Positions 33,621 to 45,500 of a stretch of 64,000 bases of DNA are shown piece by piece. The notes under the pieces are model-generated. The model was not told the DNA's origin. It ran no database searches and was given only the letters and a program-made list of their open reading frames with translations. Source of the DNA: Lucifuga dentata (lineage: Eukaryota; Chordata; Actinopteri; Ophidiiformes; Bythitidae). The stretch lies in NCBI GenBank assembly GCA_014773175.1, contig VXCM01000496.1:248001-312000 (forward strand), written 5' to 3'. Within the stretch, counting starts at the first letter, position 1. Each line of letters starts with the position of its first letter. The position numbers and the translations under genes are program-made.

Positions 33621-34748
33621 AACAAGAGATAAAACATTTGATGGCTCAATTTATTTTAAATATGCTTTAAAAAGCTTTAAAAAGAAAAAAAAAGGTGAGA
33701 GAATTTACTTTATTGTATGATAGTGATGTAAAACTCGTTTTTTTTTTTATGAAAAGCTTTTGGGGATTTTTTTATTATTTTATTACACAATTTTCCTATT
33801 TTCATCTCAAATTATACAAATTAGTCCACAACGTTAGTTGAAAAACCTCATCAGAAAAACTGTTATCTCCAAATTTATTGATACATCTACCGGATTAATA
33901 AAATAAATGCATCAATTAGTTAACATCCTGAAAAGAACCATTCTTCACAATGAGTTCCTTTACTTCTGATACTTGTGCACATTTGATTAATAATACATTT
34001 AGTAAATATGAGTTTTTGATAATGTGTTTTAATTTTACTTCATTTTGAATGCAAGATTTTCCCATGTTTGCTTCCATTTCTGCTGTAAAATTATAGCCCT
34101 TCACATGGCACAGCAGTGTTATTTTCACAACTGATGACTAATGAGGAAGATAAAGGGTCTGAAGAGGAAGACAAAGCACTGACATATGCAGTAAGGCTAC
34201 AATATGTAATTATAATCCATTAAGTATATAATTGGATTATATTAAAGGCAGCATATGTTTGATGGTAACTACTGCAGCATTTCTGTCAGTGAGTGTTCAT
34301 AATGTGGGTCAACAAGGAAATCCATGAAATGTCAGAGATCTACAGCACATTTTATGATTTTCACTGTGAAATCGATAGGAATGCCGATTATTCCACTCTC
34401 ACATTGTGCAGAGCTTGACTAACAGTGTTTTATACAGTAGATAGCATGAGGGTTTGAGAATGTGCTAGAACCAGGATACTGGCTGCTGCTAGACTTTTCC
34501 TGACAGTGATGCGAGAATCCCTCCTGCCTTCTGCCTAGCCCTTAGCTAAACCCAATGATCTCCCATTTCAGAGCGCTTCCTTCCGCTCCACTAACTCTTC
34601 ACTGTACAGCTCCTCTCCTCCTCTACTCTCTCCTTCTGTACGCCTGCGTCTCCATCCCTCCCTTTTTCCCTTTTTCCACACATCTGACAGCCTCAGACCA
34701 CCGGACGCCCACACACAGGCAGGCTCATGCTCATGCACAGATATAGTC

Positions 34749-34758
34749 ATTCTCTCTT

Positions 34759-34827
<69 letters not shown>

Positions 34828-34847
34828 NAAAAAAAAAAAAAAAAAAA
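34749..34847. repeat. (CT)n, (CA)n and A-run joined by a single N
   Basis: About 65 bp of CT units with TTTC interruptions, then CACACA, N at 34828, then 19 A. Confidence 0.9.
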
Positions 34848-35002
34848 TCTAGTATCTGATGCTGTGACCTCCAAGGTCACATGGTTCAGTCCCATTCAGC
34901 TTGATGTTAACATTGTGTGTACATCTCAGACTGTATTTAGATGTATGCATGCACACGTTTTTATGTCAGTGCAAGATGATTTGCATTTTCATGTACATTA
35001 TC

Positions 35003-35035
35003 TTTTTTTTTTTTTTTTTNTTTTTTTTTTTTTTT
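35003..35035. repeat. poly-T with single N
   Basis: 17 T, N at 35020, 15 T, directly followed by gcagaa. Confidence 0.9.
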
Positions 35036-37625
35036 GCAGAAAAAAGAGATTCTACATTATTTGTTTACATGCATTTTGCAAGCATGTGTAACAGCATACG
35101 TATTTTGTGCATTGTCTTTGTTACACTTAAGTGCAGTATTTGTGTTTGTGTGTAGGACTGAGCAGAAGTTGTTTTCTGAGCTCGCAGGAGAAGTGCGCAG
35201 TGTGTCTGTCTGGCTGCTGCCAAAAGCCAAGGAACCGAGCTGCAGGAGGAGAGGCAGCAGCTGTAGCCCCACCACTATTTCTGGCTAAATCACATGACCG
35301 TTACATAAGCCCATTTTTCTTGCTCTAAAAAACAGTAAACTGCGACACAGGAAACACAACACAGCCATCCCTTCCCCACGTGCACAGACATACACACATA
35401 AGCATGCGCGCTTGCATGTTTAGGTCAGACCAAATCGCAAAATTCTGCAGCCTTTCTGTCCACTGAGCCCTTTACCCATTCCTGTGAATCTTGTTAATAA
35501 TTATTAAACTGAAATGCACATCATGTGACCACCAAAGACATCATCCAGTGTTGTGTATATGCATGAGTGTGTGTCTAAAAAAAAAAGAGAGGTTTATTTA
35601 TGCACTGTGTACATACAGTACACTCAAATGCGCACAGAGCAAGTTTCCCTCTAAATCTATGCATTTGTTTATCATCCCTTGAGGTGGATTTACTAATGAT
35701 TGATACTTTTTCAGGAAAACATAATTTAAAATTGAAAAAACTTCTCCTTTCTTTTACTGAAAGTGATGAGTTCATCATTTATGAACTCACCTTGACTTCC
35801 AAATCCATGTGCAACTTGCCCAAAAACCTATCACTTCTGTTTTCCCATGTATTCAAGCAAAAGAATTTTACAAAACTAAAGTCCTATCAGGACTCTGTCA
35901 AACTAAAATCCATGGAAATAAGAAAGAGACCAAGTTTTCTGAGATACTGTTTGGAATTTGGCATCATTCAAAACTCCTTCCTCTGGTACAATGCATGCTC
36001 TGTCAGCATTCTTCATTACATGGCAACCCTCAGAGAGCTTTAATAGAGTCCACTCATATCTGCTTTTAGCTGATGATTTCACAATCTGGCAACAACCTGC
36101 TGAGTACTTTCTGTTGTCTGTCAACTTCAGCATACACCAGTTATGGAGGCATTCTCATGAGTGGGAAATACACCATCGTATGGGAACCCCACTATGCCCT
36201 GCAGTCATGCTGCCACGGACACTGTACATCCACTTTCCAAATAAAGACACACCTCAGGCTTTAGCTAAAATACAGCCCTTATCCTGACATTTTTAAACAG
36301 CCACTAGACACAGGCACTCAGGCCATCCACTGTGAAAACAGCCTCTCAGATACAATGGCTGACCCACATCAATAATATTACTGTGACTCTTAGCAAACTG
36401 AATGGCATTTGGCAGTGGCTCTTAGTTGTTAGCCAGTATTACAGACACAAGAAGCCATAACTATAGGATGTGCTAAATCCATGTCAACCTCATGGATTAA
36501 TGCTATTTAATTATCCACTCACATGCTATAATGCAATGCACTTCATCAATTCTTTGATCATCATTCATCAGTATTTAGGTAACCTAAAATTATATGACAG
36601 AGAAATACCAAAAAAGAGATGTAATTGTTGTTGTCAACACGCCAGCAGTATGCAAATCACTGCCTTGCAATAGTTCTGCTACTCTGGCTCCTTGGACTAC
36701 ACACAAACAGCTGTGCTGGATGAGGCCCTACACAATTAAGTTTCACTGTCTGGATGATTATGAAAAGAGGTTACAGAAGTTAAAACAGGATGTAAATAGA
36801 AGCTGTTATTTTGTTTACTAATCTCTCCATTTCTGCAATAATGCACTATATCATACTGTTGTCTAGTGCATTTCCTTACACAGATTTTTCCTTTCAGCTG
36901 CCTACCATTGTATATGAAGCATTTAGTCATTTATTAATATTTAGGGGTCCAAGCACGAAGTGCTGGATCCCCTATTGTTTTTGCTCAGGATTCTCTTTTC
37001 TTCCCAAAATGGCCTAAAACTTGTTGGGCAGCCCAAACTGTCCAATGTGTAAAAATGAAATTTGCAGCATAGGTATAGCAGCAGATGATCTATTGATATA
37101 CCAAAAATGATAGGTGGAAACCATAAGTCAGCTGTGTAAACAATGGTGTTCGAGGCAGAGTTAAAGGCTTCTTTGGAATACCAAAATTGTAAAGAATAAC
37201 GACCCAGAAAGCAAAGATGAAGTCTTCTGCTGAGCGCCAGAGACAATGGCTAAATAATATCTGAAGAGACAATCTGACAGCAAGCAGATTGATGCAGCTG
37301 GAGTCTGTGAGATTCTTGTCACTGGTAAGAAAAAATATACCATCCTTCTTTTCTCTGTGTTCTTTTTTGTTGATAACGTTATCTGTATTCCAGAGTTTTA
37401 ATAGCTGTATGTGATGCCTCAGTAACCAGTTAGCACTCTAGCTTTAGTTAGGATGTTAACACTAAATGTATTTGATCATCCACTCTATGCTTACATATCA
37501 TTCTATTGCTTTTTTTGTAGACTTATTTTTATGAAAAGTAGATTATTTATTACCCTTGTAATTTATATTATAATAGGTTGTGTAAAGCCTTTATTTTTTC
37601 TATTATTTTTTCTATCATCCTGATT

Positions 37626-37819
37626 CCAAGATGGCGGCGCGCGAGTGTGCAGCGGCTCTTAGCTCTCCCGTGTTGTGCGTTTTAGTTTGTCTCCTGTTTT
37701 GTTTTTTGTCACTTTTTACTTTTTTTTTTATACTTTATACTTATGCACTAAGGGAGAAGCACCTGTAATTTCATTATATGTTATGTATAATGACAATAAA
37801 GCTATTCTATTCTATTCTA
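37626..37819 (+). mobile_element. short L1/Tx1-like element: 5' head joined to 3' tail
   Basis: A 194-bp unit. It starts ccaagatggcggcgcgcgag, typical of a LINE 5' UTR, and ends aatttcattatatgttatgt, ataatgacaataaagctatt, then (CTATT/ATTCT)n, typical of fish L1/Tx1-like 3' ends. The whole protein-coding body is absent, so it is an internally deleted, SINE-like derivative. Confidence 0.65.
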
Positions 37820-38169
37820 AATATGAGTGTGAATGAAAGATAATATCAATAAATAGCACTGAAATGTAAACGGAAACAAAAACAACTGAAGGGAAACACA
37901 GGGTGTATAAAAAGTTATAAGCGATAATGAAATATATTTGCCATTCTCCAATCCCATCAGCCTGGCGTAGGTGAACTATCATAACAAAATATAACCAGGA
38001 ACTTTTACTAAGCTGTTACTGTCCATAAAAGTATCTTTTCAAAATGACAATGGCAGTATTTACAACTCGGAACATCTTGTTTAGCCTCCATATGAATATT
38101 TAACAAAAAAAATGTACAGATCGCTATCGCGTTTTTAGCAGAAATGAGACTGGAGATGAGCAAAGTAAC

Positions 38170-38500
38170 TACAGAGTCGCCTGCAAATAGTTCAGAATGC
38201 TGCTGTAAGACTTCAAACCAGATCTTCCAACAGGACACGTTACACCTCTCCTTATTTCTCTGCATTGGCTTCCTGTCAGATTTAGAATTCATTTCAAGAT
38301 TCTAGTTCTGACCTTTTGAGCCCTTTCAGGTCAGTCTCCTGTGTTCTTAGTGAGCTACTACAACCCGATGTCACCCACAGGTCTCTGAGATCATCTGATC
38401 ATGTTTGTTCCACGCCCCAGACTTAAAACTACGATTGTGCGTTTCAGGTTGTTGCTCCTAAACTGTGGAAATCTCTGATCAGCGGTTGTCATTGACAAAG
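38170..38500 (+). pseudogene. decayed L2/CR1-type LINE, C-terminal part of RT protein
   Basis: Broken frames give LQIVQNAAVRLQTRSSNRTR, then in another frame TPLLISLHWLPVRFRIHFKI, then PDVTHRSLRSSDH and FQVVAPKLWKSLI. This is the recognisable order of the region after the reverse transcriptase domain in L2/CR1-type LINEs (VQNAAARLL, HWLPV..RI.FK, SLRSS, APKLWNSLP). There are frameshifts and in-frame stops, so it is a fossil. Confidence 0.75.
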
Positions 38501-38517
38501 CTGCAAAGCTTTTCGTC

Positions 38518-38520
<3 letters not shown>

Positions 38521-38561
<41 letters not shown>

Positions 38562-38628
38562 CACACACTGTCCCTCTGTGTGTGAGTGAGACAGAGTAAG
38601 AGAGCTGGGGGGGCTTTCTTTTTGAAGT

Positions 38629-38675
<47 letters not shown>

Positions 38676-38685
38676 TGTGTGTGTG
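38521..38685. repeat. (CT)n and (GT)n microsatellites
   Basis: (CT)19 at 38521-38558 and about 27 GT units at 38631-38685 with one GTAT interruption. They lie between the LINE fossil and the right end of the composite block. Confidence 0.9.
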
Positions 38686-39338
38686 AGATGGCAAGCAGAT
38701 TGATGCCGGTGGAGTTTCTGAGATACGTTGTCACTGGTATATGGTAGCGGTGTAATAAAAGTAAACATGTTTTAGTTCTTAACTTGCTACAGTTGTGGAC
38801 CTTGGGTTCTGAGTTGCATAGGGCTTGGACCCCGTTATAATTGCTTGCAATTCTAGTTGGATCTAAATATCTAATATACAGAAACAGCAGTTACAGCCTT
38901 AAATCTAACAGCACTCTCAATTATAGCACAATAATTTTTTCCCTATTTCTTGTCAACACATAAGCATTTAGTATGGTTAAAAATATTTTTTTTTATAATA
39001 TAAAACTTATGATTCACCTGACGACAGCATTGAAATGTGAATAAACGTGCATGAAAAAGGTCCAGTATTTAATTTACTTTTTGTTTCCACAGTGTGGTCT
39101 TCACACTAGGAGAGTTCAAAAACACACCGTTCCAAATCAAACAAATCAAAGAGGACTGCCTGCTGTTGCCAGGTTACAAAATAAATATGCCCCTCCACCA
39201 TTTATTTCTCATCGAACGTGTTATGTCAGCATAATGTTTTGTCTTTCGAAACTTTAATGTCCATTTCAAAGTTTACAGAAAATTAGTCATTTTAGTTCTA
39301 CCAGTGCAATATGGACTTAAATTAATATTAATGTGTTA

Positions 39339-39339
39339 C

Positions 39340-39389
<50 letters not shown>

Positions 39390-39390
39390 G
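39339..39390. repeat. (ATT)n microsatellite
   Basis: About 16 ATT/TTA units with one AGT interruption. Confidence 0.9.
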
Positions 39391-39809
39391 TTATTGCTTG
39401 TATGGAGTGATTGTGTATGGAGCACACAAAAGACTTTAAAATAGCACAGTATCAAAAAACTAATACTAATTAGTTTTTAACTATTACACATTAAAAATTA
39501 ATTAACACAGTATCAGTAGTTATATTTCCAACACTTCCTGTACTGTATCATAATGAACCAATCATAGGGGAAAACACTGATTAAAAAAAAAAAAAAAAAN
39601 AAAAAAAAAAAAAAAAACAGCCATCAGATTTGCACTCCTTATTTGGTTGAACACAAAAGGTGTGACCTGCTGTCTGCTGTGGATCCATTTTGCATTGACG
39701 GCAAAGAACAAATCTTTCACTGGGGAACAGGAAGAGATGGAGGTCAGATTAGAGCCATAGCACATACAGGTCAGCCTAATCCAATGGAACTGAGGACATA
39801 GAGGAAAAT

Positions 39810-39811
<2 letters not shown>

Positions 39812-39852
<41 letters not shown>
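39812..39852. repeat. (GT)20 microsatellite
   Basis: Uninterrupted GT units after ggaaaatga. Confidence 0.95.
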
Positions 39853-39853
<1 letters not shown>

Positions 39854-40025
39854 TTTGCATGCATTTGTGCAAAGAATGATTTCATTTTTTTTTGTCAGGA
39901 AAAAAGGAGCATAACACATAAAAGCTTTATGGACTCAACATAGAAATATTACTCTGATAACAGGCTTAATGGATAGACAGCATCCTGTGTACATACTGTA
40001 CATTTCTATTCTTACAGTGAAGATG

Positions 40026-40337
40026 GCAAAAATGCACATACAAAACCAAAAACATATTTAGGTTGCATTAGAAAGAGCCTTCCTCAGACTGTTTTCTCCT
40101 ATTTAAGGTCTACTAGAAATGCAGCTAACACACATACAGTAAGCTTTGCAGATTTTTAATAACATACATTGTACCTGCATTGCAAAAATGCACATACAAA
40201 ACCATAAACATATTTAGGTTGCATTAGAAAGAGCCTTTGTCAGACTATTTTCTCCTATTTAAGGTCTACTAGAAATGCAGCTAACACACATACAGTAAGC
40301 TTTACAGATTTTTAATAACATACATTGTGCCTGCATT
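40026..40337. repeat. two-copy tandem duplication, 156-bp unit
   Basis: Copy 1 is 40026-40181 and copy 2 is 40182-40337. Both begin gcaaaaatgcacatacaaaa and end cctgcatt. I count about six differences in 156 bp, so roughly 96% identity. No coding content. Confidence 0.92.
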
Positions 40338-41345
40338 GCATTGCTGCTAATTATCTGTGCATGTGTGTGCCCATGTATATATTAATTAGTGTATGGGAAA
40401 CTTGCTTCTGATCAAAGAACCACTGTGAGGTGAGACGTGTTGGAGGCTGGATCTGGTAAATGGCTTGGTTCCAGCTGTTGTTACATGAGCCTCTCACACA
40501 CAACCTGAAGCTTCTACTCCAGCACTGGAGAGAGGCCTTCATGCTGCAGCCTGAGCAGAAAGACATTATTGGAGGCCGGACCTGCCAGTCAAAGCAGAAA
40601 CAGTAAGAGACTTGTCCTCAGATGACTCCATGTCACGGCCAGAGAGGCATAACCAAGGAATAGGTTTTTAGAGCGACACTAGTGCCATGGAAACCACGAT
40701 CCTGTTACATTGCAGAACATGATGAGGCATTAACAAGGGCGAAAAATGTTTGTGTAAACCTCTCCATTCAATAAAAGACCACGAGAAACAAGTAGTAAAC
40801 TAACAGCAGTGCCGATCATTATTATGAAGAGCTGACATGCCAAGCCATTGATGACATGTGAATAATAAGCTGGCGTGGAACTCTTCACATGTGCTCCACG
40901 TGGAGTCAATTATTGAGTGCAGCTGTCTTGTATCAACAAAGGAGTCTTTAGTTCAGTGGATGCAAGGAAAAAGCACATAAAAATGCATTAATCTATGTCT
41001 ACACTTCATTAATGATGATAAACAAACATTTGAGCACTGTTGTTTTGTGTCAGAAAGCATTTTTCTTCAGTGGCAGCTGGGCTCCACAGCAGAGGAGAAA
41101 CTTTTAGGCAAAATCATTATTTTCAGTAGCAGAAATAAATTGGTTGCACAGTTGTAAGTGACAATTAAGTCAACAGAAGCAATGTAAACTGTTCCACAAA
41201 AAATATTGCCCATCTCTGACATTGGTTTATTATTCAAGAACATCTAAAATATGAGTATAAATATGTGAGTGCAAGGGCCTCTATACTGAAGAAGACGGTG
41301 AATGGTAGAGCAGGTGGATGAATATTTCTATAAATTAAAAGTGAT

Positions 41346-41364
41346 GTGTGTGTGTGCGCGCACA

Positions 41365-41398
<34 letters not shown>
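41346..41398. repeat. (GT)n microsatellite, interrupted
   Basis: GT units interrupted by GCGCGCACATTT, then 16 GT units. Confidence 0.9.
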
Positions 41399-41403
<5 letters not shown>

Positions 41404-42091
41404 AACTGAAAAAGCTTCATTGAGAGCATTGTAGTCTTGTGATTGTTGCAGCACACCAGATCATCAAAAAAGCTTTCACAGCCAAAAAAAGACTATTCCG
41501 CATCGCATAGTATATTTCTATACCAAACAGGGTGCCATGTTATAACCTTTACTTACATAAGCCATGTGTTATATATATACTGCATAGTACATAGTTTGCA
41601 GATTTGAAAGGTAAAACGTTGTTCATTGGAGGATAAATATTCCACATTGATAGTCCAAGTGTAAATCTAAAATGTATAGCTCTGTGCAAGCTCCAGCAGG
41701 CTAAAATAAATCTTCCTAACAATAACCATCTGACTTGAAGAAAGAGAAAACAGACCCTCCACATTCAGAGGGTTCCATCTGATTTGCTGATGACTCCAGA
41801 ATGCTAACTAGATCTGTAGTAAAGGGCCGTGAGCCAGTTAGTCGTCTAATGAGCTAAAGCCAACCAAAAAGTTGTGTCCCCTGAGGCAGGCAGTGCCAAA
41901 AGAAATTAAGTATGGGTTGGATTATTCCCCTTGTACTGATGCCCACTCTCTGCAGTCTCAGATGCAGAGTTGAAGTTTTTAACTTTCAGAGAAAAGAGGA
42001 GGAGAAGGAGGAGGAAAAATGGGGAGAGGGGAGGAGTAAAACGTCTCCTCACGTCCTAACTTACACCTCTCTGGAGCTCATTGCTGACACA

Positions 42092-42096
<5 letters not shown>

Positions 42097-42132
<36 letters not shown>

Positions 42133-42148
42133 NCTCTCTCTCTCTCTC
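42097..42148. repeat. (CT)n microsatellite with single N
   Basis: CT units on both sides of N at 42133; followed by a CT- and CCTCC-rich stretch to about 42340. Confidence 0.9.
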
Positions 42149-43191
42149 GCTCTGTCTCTCTCCATTTCTTACTCTCTCCCAGCTCCTCCTCTCTTTATCT
42201 CTCTGTCTGCATCTGACTTTTTCTCCGTCCTTCCTCCCCCTCCCTTGCTGTATCTGTTTCACTGTCCTCTATCTCTCTTCACTTTGCAAAAATCCTTCTC
42301 TCACTATTTTCATCCTTTGCCTCCCTCCACCTTACCTCTCTCATTCCATTTCAGCAGCAGCTGTGGAAGGGTCATGTAAGGTAACAGCTCACTGTGCACA
42401 TCATAAGGGCACTCACGCGTCGCACATAACCTTGATGACATCACGCCGCAATATGGGCTGCCCTTATTATGCTTTAATAGTTTGCCAAGTGGAGGTTATT
42501 TGTCAGCATAGAATGAAGCAGAAATAGGAGCAGTGCTTTATCATGTAATCCACCCAATAGAAATGAGTCTTGCATACTATTTTACGCTCTATTATGTCGG
42601 AAACAAATTAGCAGTAACATCATATATCCTACAAAGGTTTGAGCAAACAGGAGGACCAACTGCTAGCACTCTCGTACAAAGTATTATTCAGGTCTTCAGC
42701 ATCTGCCACCAGCTCTCTACTGGCCACACTTAAAGCAAGAACAATGGCATGTGTGATTTGATAACACCAGGCACATAATCTAGTTTTAGGTTTCCATAAT
42801 GGTGATGTGTAAATATCATCAAATTAAACCACGATTTGACAAGAAAAGACTACAATTCCTCCAACGGTCAGGAAAACACCTAGAGGGGTAGATGGCTGGC
42901 TGACAGTCTTGTTTACTTGTTTGTGCCTACACCGGCTATCTAAGAGTGTATTTTGCATTTAAACGCTCATCTAAATGAGTTAGGCCAATGCCTGCAGCAA
43001 CAGGCACAAAATGAAAAGCACATCATGACTGTTGCTGATTTTCCCCAAGCTAAATATAACATAGTGGGCTGTTTTGTTTTTTTGTTTTTTCTTCTTACTG
43101 AGGTGCCACTCAACAAAGAAAGAATTCTCTCTTTCTGACGTTAAATTTAGTTATTTCAATAATTTGTGAAATAATAAATACATAGAAAAGC

Positions 43192-43235
43192 ATTGACATT
43201 AGATGTCAATACACTACATTAGTAATGTAGTGTAT
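43192..43235. repeat. two adjacent perfect palindromes
   Basis: ATTGACAT-TAG-ATGTCAAT (43192-43210) and ATACACTACATTA-G-TAATGTAGTGTAT (43209-43235), which share two bases. Both arms are perfect (8 and 13 bp). Confidence 0.9.
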
Positions 43236-43720
43236 ATAAAATCAGTATCAACTCTTACTGAAGTTTTGCTGCTTATAAGAAAAAAAATGAATCTCATTAA
43301 ATACAGAGTCAATCAATTTACTCATTAATAGTTTGTTGTTAAAACAGCTGGAAGCTGTACAACAAATGTAAACTTACTTGGCATAAGTTACTCCCCCACA
43401 TAAAATATTGTTAGTAAATGGAGAAAACTATCTTCCAATAATCCTGAAGGCTACAGTCAACTTTATGGTGATATTGTTTGGTCAATTTATTGAAACAAAG
43501 TTCAGAAGCGAGGATGAGGTAAAACAATGTGAATGAAAATGCTGAGAGGATTAAAAGCATAATACCGGTACAGAACTATTTCCCTATCAGAGTAATACAA
43601 ATATTACTTTTAGGATTAGGATTTAAACAATCACACAATGTCACTCCTCTGTGAAAAATAAAACAACACAACTTTTCTCCATTTTCATGGTCAATAAGTA
43701 GTACTTCATTAATGCCATAC

Positions 43721-43848
43721 CTTCCACAGCTCTTTTGAAGAAGACCTTGCAGCTTCCACATGTAACAACACCATAGTGACATCCTGATGCTTCATCTCCA
43801 CAAACCAGGCACACTTTGGCCGTTGAAGATGGCTGTCTCAGTGGTGAG
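43721..43848 (-). CDS. nr3c2: mineralocorticoid receptor exon 3 (first zinc finger)
   Basis: 128-bp exon, acceptor ttccttccag and donor gtatgg. Its first base completes a codon from the off-window exon 2. It encodes [10 protein letters not shown], then [19 protein letters not shown] and [13 protein letters not shown], ending with G of the next Gly. The four zinc ligands are C..C and C..C in CLVCG...TCGSC. The P-box GSCKV is that of MR, GR, PR and AR, which read AGAACA-type half sites. Mammalian exon 3 is 140 bp; the 12-bp difference lies in the variable part before KVCLVC. The alternative donor that adds KCSW in mammals is not present 12 bp downstream. Confidence 0.96.
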
Positions 43849-44179
43849 CTGGAAGGAAAATGCACACAAGACAAAAGAGATAAATCAACAAACACCAGCC
43901 AAAAGTCCACAATAAAACCAGTGTTCCTTCCTAAGTTCAACACATTGTGAAAACATTCTTAGTTTTATGACCTAAAGTACAGTAGCAGGACAATGTAGCG
44001 AGCTATAAAGATGTCCGCCAGCCAAGAGAGGAAGGCTTTACACCAAATCTGAATTATAGCCTCACCAAGCTCCCAGAAATGACAATGACAGAGGAAATTA
44101 GTTAGATTGAATAAGTAGACAGATGGGCACTTGCATGTCAAATGTAGTAAGACTCAAAACTCTGGTACTATTCTCTGGC

Positions 44180-44207
<28 letters not shown>
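44180..44207. repeat. poly-A run
   Basis: 28 consecutive A. Confidence 0.95.
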
Positions 44208-44210
<3 letters not shown>

Positions 44211-45445
44211 TGGCTACTGGAAAACTGTCAAGATGTTGCCAAAAATCCTGACAAAGTAATACCATCTAGTCACAGGGTCAAAGATCACGCATGAAAACCA
44301 ACACTGACAGTCTGTACAGTATGTAACATGGCATGTGGTCATTATTTACTCTCAGCCGCAACCAACAGGAATCAGATGTGATGACATGTCTGCTGCAGTT
44401 CTCCCTGAAGTTCTGCAGCAAACCACTGTTTACTTTGCATTTTCATCAATTCCATGATCTTTGCGGCTCTGCATGTATGTTCTTACTGATACAGTAAGAA
44501 CTTACTATTTTCCTATTTGTGTCAATGATATCTTTCAGATCAAATGTGAAGCAAAAGTAAAGGATCTCTCTGTGAAAACAGCTGGCAAAGTTAGTCTAAT
44601 TAATGAGTTACCAAAGAGGCATGTTCAAAGCATATACCTTTATATCTAAAAAAAACTCAATTGGCTCACGTGCTTTGCATAAAACTACTGTACACTGTCA
44701 ATATTCTATGTGGTTAGAGCAGTAATTCATATTTTGCATTTAATGGTCAAGTAAATTAAAGCAATCTATTTCTCTAACTGAGCTCTGGTAGAATGTGACA
44801 TTGGGAAAGGGACAGAGGGAAGAAGATGAGTAAAATTTGAAAACAGAAAAGCCAACCCAAACACAGTTTGGCTGAATCAGCATATATATGATTAAATAGC
44901 TCCAATGAAACCTGACATGGTTTCATCAGTTTTCAGCAAATGGATGCCCTGAGCTGAAAGTGACCCTTTGAGATCATGCACATGACACGGAGCTAAACTG
45001 TGTGATTAAATGTGGAAAGTGGCTCAGCATACAACACTGAAGCATACAGACAGAAAACAAATAACCAGTGTATATAGTTTGCTTCTTATTTATGCTTTGT
45101 GTGACTGTATGGACTCTGCATCAGCTGACTCTCACATGAGATTTTGTGTCAATTAAAAGTTTTATGCAGAAGGTTTGGTTGTGTATGAAAAAAAGCACAT
45201 ACGGTGTGATACCAGAAAAACATTTACTTGCATGCGCGCACACACACACACAGACACAACATGCACATACACAAAGAACACAACATCTAGATGGGTACAA
45301 TGAGAGAACACCTTGTATCAAAACATTGAAAGTGGCCTCAGCTTCCCCCTCTTTTCTGTGCTAATTACCTCTCTGCCATCTCAATCAATAACATGCAAGG
45401 TGATTGTCTGGTTAACATTCTCCTTACATCCTTAATCAAACCAGC

Positions 45446-45451
<6 letters not shown>

Positions 45452-45487
<36 letters not shown>

Positions 45488-45500
45488 NCCCCCCCCCCCC
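45452..45500. repeat. (CT)n joined by single N to C12
   Basis: About 18 CT units, N at 45488, then 12 C. Confidence 0.9.

Larger units (their letters stand above)
36943..38856 (+). mobile_element. composite repeat block with short inverted ends
   Basis: It begins aggggtccaagcacgaagtg and ends cttggaccccgttataattg...ttctag. The outer GGGGTCCAAGC occurs inverted at the other end (GCTTGGACCCC), as in a fish repeat type with this terminus. Within it, a 48-bp direct repeat (37280-37326 and 38691-38739, gcaagcagattgatgc...gttgtcactggta) brackets about 1.4 kb that carries a short L1-like element and an L2-like fossil. This looks like repeats inserted in one another. Confidence 0.55.
33436..43720 (-). 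other. nr3c2: nr3c2 intron 3
   Basis: 10,285 bp between the two zinc-finger exons, donor gtatgg and acceptor ttctgtag. Contents: a partial copy of repeat family C (33484-33620), CT/CA/A and T runs with single Ns (34749-35035), a composite repeat block (36943-38856), an ATT repeat (39339-39390), a GT repeat (39812-39852), a 156-bp tandem duplication (40026-40337), further GT and CT repeats, and two palindromes (43192-43235). Several open frames of 60-150 codons here have no support. Confidence 0.85.

Noticed and set aside
35600..36043. 147-codon + strand open frame in intron 3
   Set aside because: AT-rich composition, no recognisable motif, and other frames over the same bases are open too. 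Chance.
41912..42379. 155-codon and overlapping 148-codon frames rich in Ser and Leu
   Set aside because: Produced by the CT microsatellite and pyrimidine-rich flank; the N at 42133 also breaks them.
13286..43848. Glucocorticoid receptor as the identity of the minus-strand gene
   Set aside because: The C-terminus YFHKK, FCFYTF, the Ser and Leu in QQSAMYDL, and the neighbour arhgap10 all point to nr3c2. GR has LLFHQK at its end and Pro and Gln at the two exon 7 positions.
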